Assembly: GCA_036009105.1 (NCBI GenBank)
Contig: DASYMJ010000092.1
Span: 1 to 16,946 of the forward strand
Source of the DNA: JAFAVZ01 sp036009105
GTDB taxonomy: Bacteria > Acidobacteriota > Thermoanaerobaculia > Gp7-AA8
Direction of reading: 5' to 3'
DNA: 16,946 bases
The notes under the pieces were generated by a model. It worked only from the letters and a program-made list of their open reading frames with translations. It made no database searches and was not told the origin of the DNA. The translations under genes were made by a program, and so were the position numbers. This document shows, piece by piece, positions 14,403 through 16,946 of the stretch. Every line of letters begins with the position of its first letter. Positions within the stretch are counted from its first letter, which is position 1.

Positions 14403-14857
14403 ATCGCAATCTGGAGGCGGCACTTCGGTTCGTGAACCTGACGGCGTCCGGCCTGCTGGCCGGCTCGCTCGGTTTCGGTGAGGCCGCGCTCGTGCCGGGA
14501 TGGCAGGAGGAGCTGCCGCACGAGGATCCGGCGGCGCCGCCGGTGAACTACTTCAACGCGATCGGGCCGGTGGCACTGGCCACGGCCGTGACGCTCGCCG
14601 TCGCCGCGCGCGGCGTGCCGGTGACGCGCCGCGTCCTGGACGCCGCCTCGGCCGTCGGCCTGGCCGGCGTGCTCGCCGCGACGGTGATGGTGACCGTGCC
14701 GATCAACAAGGAGCTGGAGGCGCAGGGGCCGACCGACTACGCGAGCGACCGCTCGCAGTCGCTCACCCGCAACTGGCGCCGCACGCATGCCGTGCGCACG
14801 ACGCTGGGCATCGGCGCGTTCGTCTGCGCGGTAGCCTCAAATCTCGCGAAGAAGTAA
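14399..14857 (+). CDS. DUF1772 / anthrone-oxygenase-like small membrane protein
   Basis: 152 residues with about four hydrophobic segments (about 8-28, 49-70, 78-98 and 130-148). The signature of the family is the segment after helix 3: VPINKELEAQG, then a spaced NWRRTHAVRTTLGI. Some members of this family are annotated as anthrone oxygenases, but most have no known reaction, so no enzyme role is claimed. The start GTG at 14399 overlaps the TPR gene stop as GTGA, with GGAGG 10 bases upstream inside that gene, so translation is probably coupled. The TAA stop abuts a palindromic repeat shared with the convergent thiL. Confidence 0.72.
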   Translation: MNRNLEAALRFVNLTASGLLAGSLGFGEAALVPGWQEELPHEDPAAPPVNYFNAIGPVALATAVTLAVAARGVPVTRRVLDAASAVGLAGVLAATVMVTVPINKELEAQGPTDYASDRSQSLTRNWRRTHAVRTTLGIGAFVCAVASNLAKK

Positions 14858-14926
14858 ATGTAGGGCCGGCTCTCAGCCGGCCCATCATCACCGGATAGCT
14901 GGGCCGGCTGATAGCCGGCCCTACAT
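14858..14926. repeat. Head-to-head pair of 26-base hairpin repeats between DUF1772 gene and thiL
   Basis: Unit A (14858-14883) is ATGTA followed by a 9-bp hairpin, GGGCCGGCT and AGCCGGCCC around a CTC loop. Unit B (14901-14926) is the same unit inverted, with a single base change in the loop. The 17 bases between them are unique. The pair lies exactly between two convergent genes: it starts right after the plus-strand TAA, and the minus-strand thiL TAG is made by its outer bases. It may work as a bidirectional transcription barrier, although no U-tract follows the stems. Confidence 0.9.
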
Positions 14927-15829
14927 TTTCCTCTCGAAGTGATCGAAACCGCCTGCCTCTAACGGCTCCCCGTCGAGCAGGACCTCTCGTGCGGCCGTGA
15001 TGCGCCCGATCGCGTACACCGGGCGCCTTACTTTCGCGCTGAGCTCCGCTTCGCGCAGCGGTGAGGTGAAGAGCAGCGCGTATTCCTCGCCGCCGTGCAG
15101 CACGGCCTGGCGCATGTCGATGCCGAGGCGTGCCTCGGCCAGGCCGGGGAAGATGGGGATGCGGGCGCGCTCGATCTGCGCGCCGGCCTGCGAGGCGTCG
15201 CAGAGGTGGTGCAGGTCGGTGGAGAGACCGTCGGAGATGTCGATGCAGCTGGTGGCCAGCCCCACCAGGCGCTGACCGAGCTCCAGCTCCGGCTCCGGAT
15301 CGACGTGCCGCCGGATCGCGGACTCCACGACCTCGCGCTGCGTGAATAGCGGCGTCTCAGGCGGCTTCTGCAGAAACAGCAGGCCGGCCGCGGAGCCGCC
15401 GATCGGGCGGCTGACGTAGACGCGGTCGCCTACCCTCGCGCCGCTGCGCATCAGCGGCTGCTTCGCCTCGCCGACCGCGGTCACGGCGATGATCAGCTTG
15501 TCCGCTTTGGAGAGGTCGCCGCCCACGATCTCGATCTGCCACCCGTTCGCCGCCTCTTTGATCGCATCAAAGAAGCGGATGACGTCCAGCCATGACGGAA
15601 CGCCGAGCGCCACCACCGCATGCAGCGGCCGAGCGCCCATGGCCGCCAGATCCGACAAGTTCACGGCCAGGCTCTTGCGCGCGATGAACCGCGTGTCGAT
15701 GCTGCGCGTAAAGTCGACGTCCTCGATGAGCATGTCGGTGGTGATGACCTGCTCGCCGATCACGGCCGCGTCGTCGCCGGCGCGCGGAAAGAGCTCGCGC
15801 AACCGTGCGACGAGCTCCCCTTCGTTCAC
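14921..15829 (-). CDS. thiL: Thiamine-monophosphate kinase
   Basis: A 302-residue enzyme that phosphorylates thiamine monophosphate to thiamine pyrophosphate with ATP, the last step of the pathway. Motifs in order are GDDAAVIG (about residues 15-22), TTDMLIEDVDF (most members have EGVHF), RKSLAVNLSDLAAMGA, GGDLSKAD, DISDGLSTDLHHLC and GGEEYALLF. The start is GTG at 15829, which overlaps the truA stop by 4 bases (GTGA), so it is likely translated by coupling from truA. A longer frame upstream merely runs antisense-free through truA in another frame and is not used. The final Met and TAG stop come from a palindromic repeat. Confidence 0.93.
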   Translation of the reverse strand: MNEGELVARLRELFPRAGDDAAVIGEQVITTDMLIEDVDFTRSIDTRFIARKSLAVNLSDLAAMGARPLHAVVALGVPSWLDVIRFFDAIKEAANGWQIEIVGGDLSKADKLIIAVTAVGEAKQPLMRSGARVGDRVYVSRPIGGSAAGLLFLQKPPETPLFTQREVVESAIRRHVDPEPELELGQRLVGLATSCIDISDGLSTDLHHLCDASQAGAQIERARIPIFPGLAEARLGIDMRQAVLHGGEEYALLFTSPLREAELSAKVRRPVYAIGRITAAREVLLDGEPLEAGGFDHFERKM

Positions 15830-16605
15830 GACCGCACCGGGACGATGGGGACCAGCGGCCGGTCGAACGTGTCGCCTTGGTACGTGACCGCCTCGAGGAA
15901 GAGGCCGGAGGGCGGGGCGGTGGGCTGGATCAGCGGTGCGTCGGGCCGCAGCATGTCGGCGATCGCATTCTCCTTGACCGTCCCGCGGCCGACCTCCGCC
16001 AGCACGCCAGCCAGCTTGCGCACCATCTTCCAGAGGAAATGGGAGGCGGAGATGCGCAACAGGATCAGGTCGTCCGCCAGGCCGATCTCGCAACGCTCCA
16101 CGACCACGATGCGCGACTCATCCTCGGCCAGGCGCTTGTCGGTAAACGCGGTGAAGTCGTGGCGCCCGGCGAGCTGCGCCGCGGCGCGCGCCATCGCCTT
16201 CGAATCGAGCTTGTCCTTGATCCACCAGACGAACGGCTTGGCGAAGGCGGTGCGGCGGCGCGAGATCTGGTAGAGGTAGACGCGCGAGACGGCGTCGTGC
16301 CGGGCGTGGAAGCGGTCGTCCGCCCGCTGGGCGCGGATGATGTGGATGTCGTGCGGCAAAAGGTCGTTGATCTTGCGGGTCAGGATCAGCGGCTCGACCG
16401 GTTTGCGGCAGCGCAGATGCGCGACCTGACCGGCCGCGTGCACGCCCGCGTCGGTGCGTCCGGCGCCGCCGATGTCGACCTCGCCGAGCACCTGCGTGGC
16501 CGCGCGGATGAGGTGGCCCTGCACGGTTTTCTGCGTGTTACCCTGCGCCTGCCAGCCGGAGTAGCGAGTCCCCTCGTATTCGATCGTGAGCTTGAAAGTC
16601 GGCAT
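15826..16605 (-). CDS. truA: tRNA pseudouridine(38-40) synthase
   Basis: A 259-residue enzyme that converts uridines 38-40 in the anticodon arm of tRNAs to pseudouridine. It opens MPTFKLTIEYEGTRYSGWQ. The catalytic Asp is in GAGRTDAGVHAAGQVAH (about residues 49-65), followed by ARHDAVSRVYLYQI, GRHDFTAFT and the FLWKMVRKLAGVL segment. The ATG at 16605 has GGGG a few bases upstream and matches the family N-terminus; GTG at 16614 is an alternative. The end overlaps thiL. Its start codon overlaps that of the divergent DUF971 gene, an unusual arrangement. Confidence 0.96.
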   Translation of the reverse strand: MPTFKLTIEYEGTRYSGWQAQGNTQKTVQGHLIRAATQVLGEVDIGGAGRTDAGVHAAGQVAHLRCRKPVEPLILTRKINDLLPHDIHIIRAQRADDRFHARHDAVSRVYLYQISRRRTAFAKPFVWWIKDKLDSKAMARAAAQLAGRHDFTAFTDKRLAEDESRIVVVERCEIGLADDLILLRISASHFLWKMVRKLAGVLAEVGRGTVKENAIADMLRPDAPLIQPTAPPSGLFLEAVTYQGDTFDRPLVPIVPVRS

Positions 16606-16918
16606 GCGCCCCACGTCATATCAGGTCCTGGGAGACCTGCTGGTCGTCGTGTGGAACGACGGCCACGAATCATACTATCCGCTCGAGCAGCTCCGCCGCG
16701 CCTGCCCCTGCGCCGCGTGCAGCGGCGAGCCCGATCTGTTCGGGCGCATGGCGTACGGCCCCAGGCAGCACTACGGCCCGTCATCGTTCGAGCTGCGCAA
16801 CGTCGAGTCGATCGGCAACTACGCCCTGCAGCCGAACTGGGCGGACGGCCACACGTACGGGATCTGGACGTTCGAGCGGCTGCGCGGGGCCTGCCCATGC
16901 GGCGAGTGCGGAAAGTGA
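16604..16918 (+). CDS. DUF971 (GBBH-like N-terminal) protein with two CxCxxC motifs
   Basis: A 104-residue protein. The DUF971 fold is seen in LVVVWNDGHESYYPLEQLR, the middle FELRNVESIGNYALQPNWADGH and YGIWTFERLRG. CPCAAC (about residues 34-39) and CPCGEC (near the C-terminus) give two CxCxxC clusters that probably bind zinc or a metal. The family is related to the N-terminal domain of gamma-butyrobetaine hydroxylase and often occurs near iron-sulfur assembly genes; no function is proven for stand-alone members. The start ATG at 16604 fits the family; GTG at 16586 would add six residues and overlap truA. The stop lies 2 bases before a hairpin repeat. Confidence 0.85.
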   Translation: MRPTSYQVLGDLLVVVWNDGHESYYPLEQLRRACPCAACSGEPDLFGRMAYGPRQHYGPSSFELRNVESIGNYALQPNWADGHTYGIWTFERLRGACPCGECGK

Positions 16919-16920
16919 AA

Positions 16921-16946
16921 ATGTAGGGCCGGCTCTCAGCCGGCCC
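16921..16946 (+). repeat. Third copy of the 26-base hairpin repeat, at the window edge
   Basis: Identical over all 26 bases to unit A at 14858-14883. The 9-bp stem is formed by 16926-16934 and 16938-16946. It begins 2 bases after the DUF971 stop. By analogy with the A/B pair, an inverted partner may lie just beyond the window. Confidence 0.9.

Noticed and set aside
14863..14921. Hairpin units considered as classical intrinsic terminators
   Set aside because: The stems are strong and GC-rich, but no U-run follows on either strand, so they are reported as repeats only.
15830..16093. A longer thiL reading into truA
   Set aside because: The extra residues are an off-frame reading of truA. The GTGA overlap and the normal ThiL N-terminus support the start at 15829.

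Overview
This window is a dense, GC-rich, single-copy chromosomal segment from a bacterium. Short intergenic gaps, several GTG starts, a transaldolase/phosphoglucose isomerase fusion, a ferredoxin-metallo-beta-lactamase fusion, and palindromic intergenic repeats are together most reminiscent of the phylum Acidobacteriota or a neighbouring lineage. That placement is inference from content and style; no rRNA gene is present to confirm it. There is no tRNA, rRNA, transposase, phage gene or CRISPR array. No stretch longer than about 170 bases is without a gene.

Left block (1-5962, all minus strand). Read in the direction of transcription the order is a ferredoxin/MBL-fold protein, a YihY/BrkB membrane protein, a TVP38/TMEM64 (DedA-like) membrane protein, a bifunctional transaldolase/glucose-6-phosphate isomerase, and the start of 6-phosphogluconate dehydrogenase, which is cut by the window edge. 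The last two belong to the pentose phosphate pathway and lie 4 bases apart. A hairpin-forming repeat separates them from the membrane protein genes.

Middle block (6028-14857, plus strand). A MerR-type regulator with a cobalamin-binding module of the CarH/LitR photoreceptor type diverges from the ferredoxin/MBL gene. It is followed by the classic translation/secretion cluster ffh-rpsP-khpA-rimM-trmD-rplS-rnhB, then by a 1031-residue TPR protein and a small DUF1772-like membrane protein. rnhB, the TPR gene and the DUF1772 gene overlap end to start, which suggests translational coupling. A good sigma70-like promoter lies just before rpsP.

Right block (14921-16918). thiL and truA are on the minus strand and overlap by 4 bases (GTGA). 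A DUF971 protein on the plus strand diverges from truA; the best start codons of the two genes share two bases.

The most striking non-coding signal is a set of four unrelated palindromic repeat families, each within a few bases of a stop codon. Three of them supply the stop codon, or the last codons plus the stop, of a gene (TVP38, trmD, thiL). The best candidate for distinctive biology among the proteins is the CarH-like regulator. It keeps the Wx9EH motif and the lower-ligand histidine, but has Glu where the histidine that caps the photoproduct would be.
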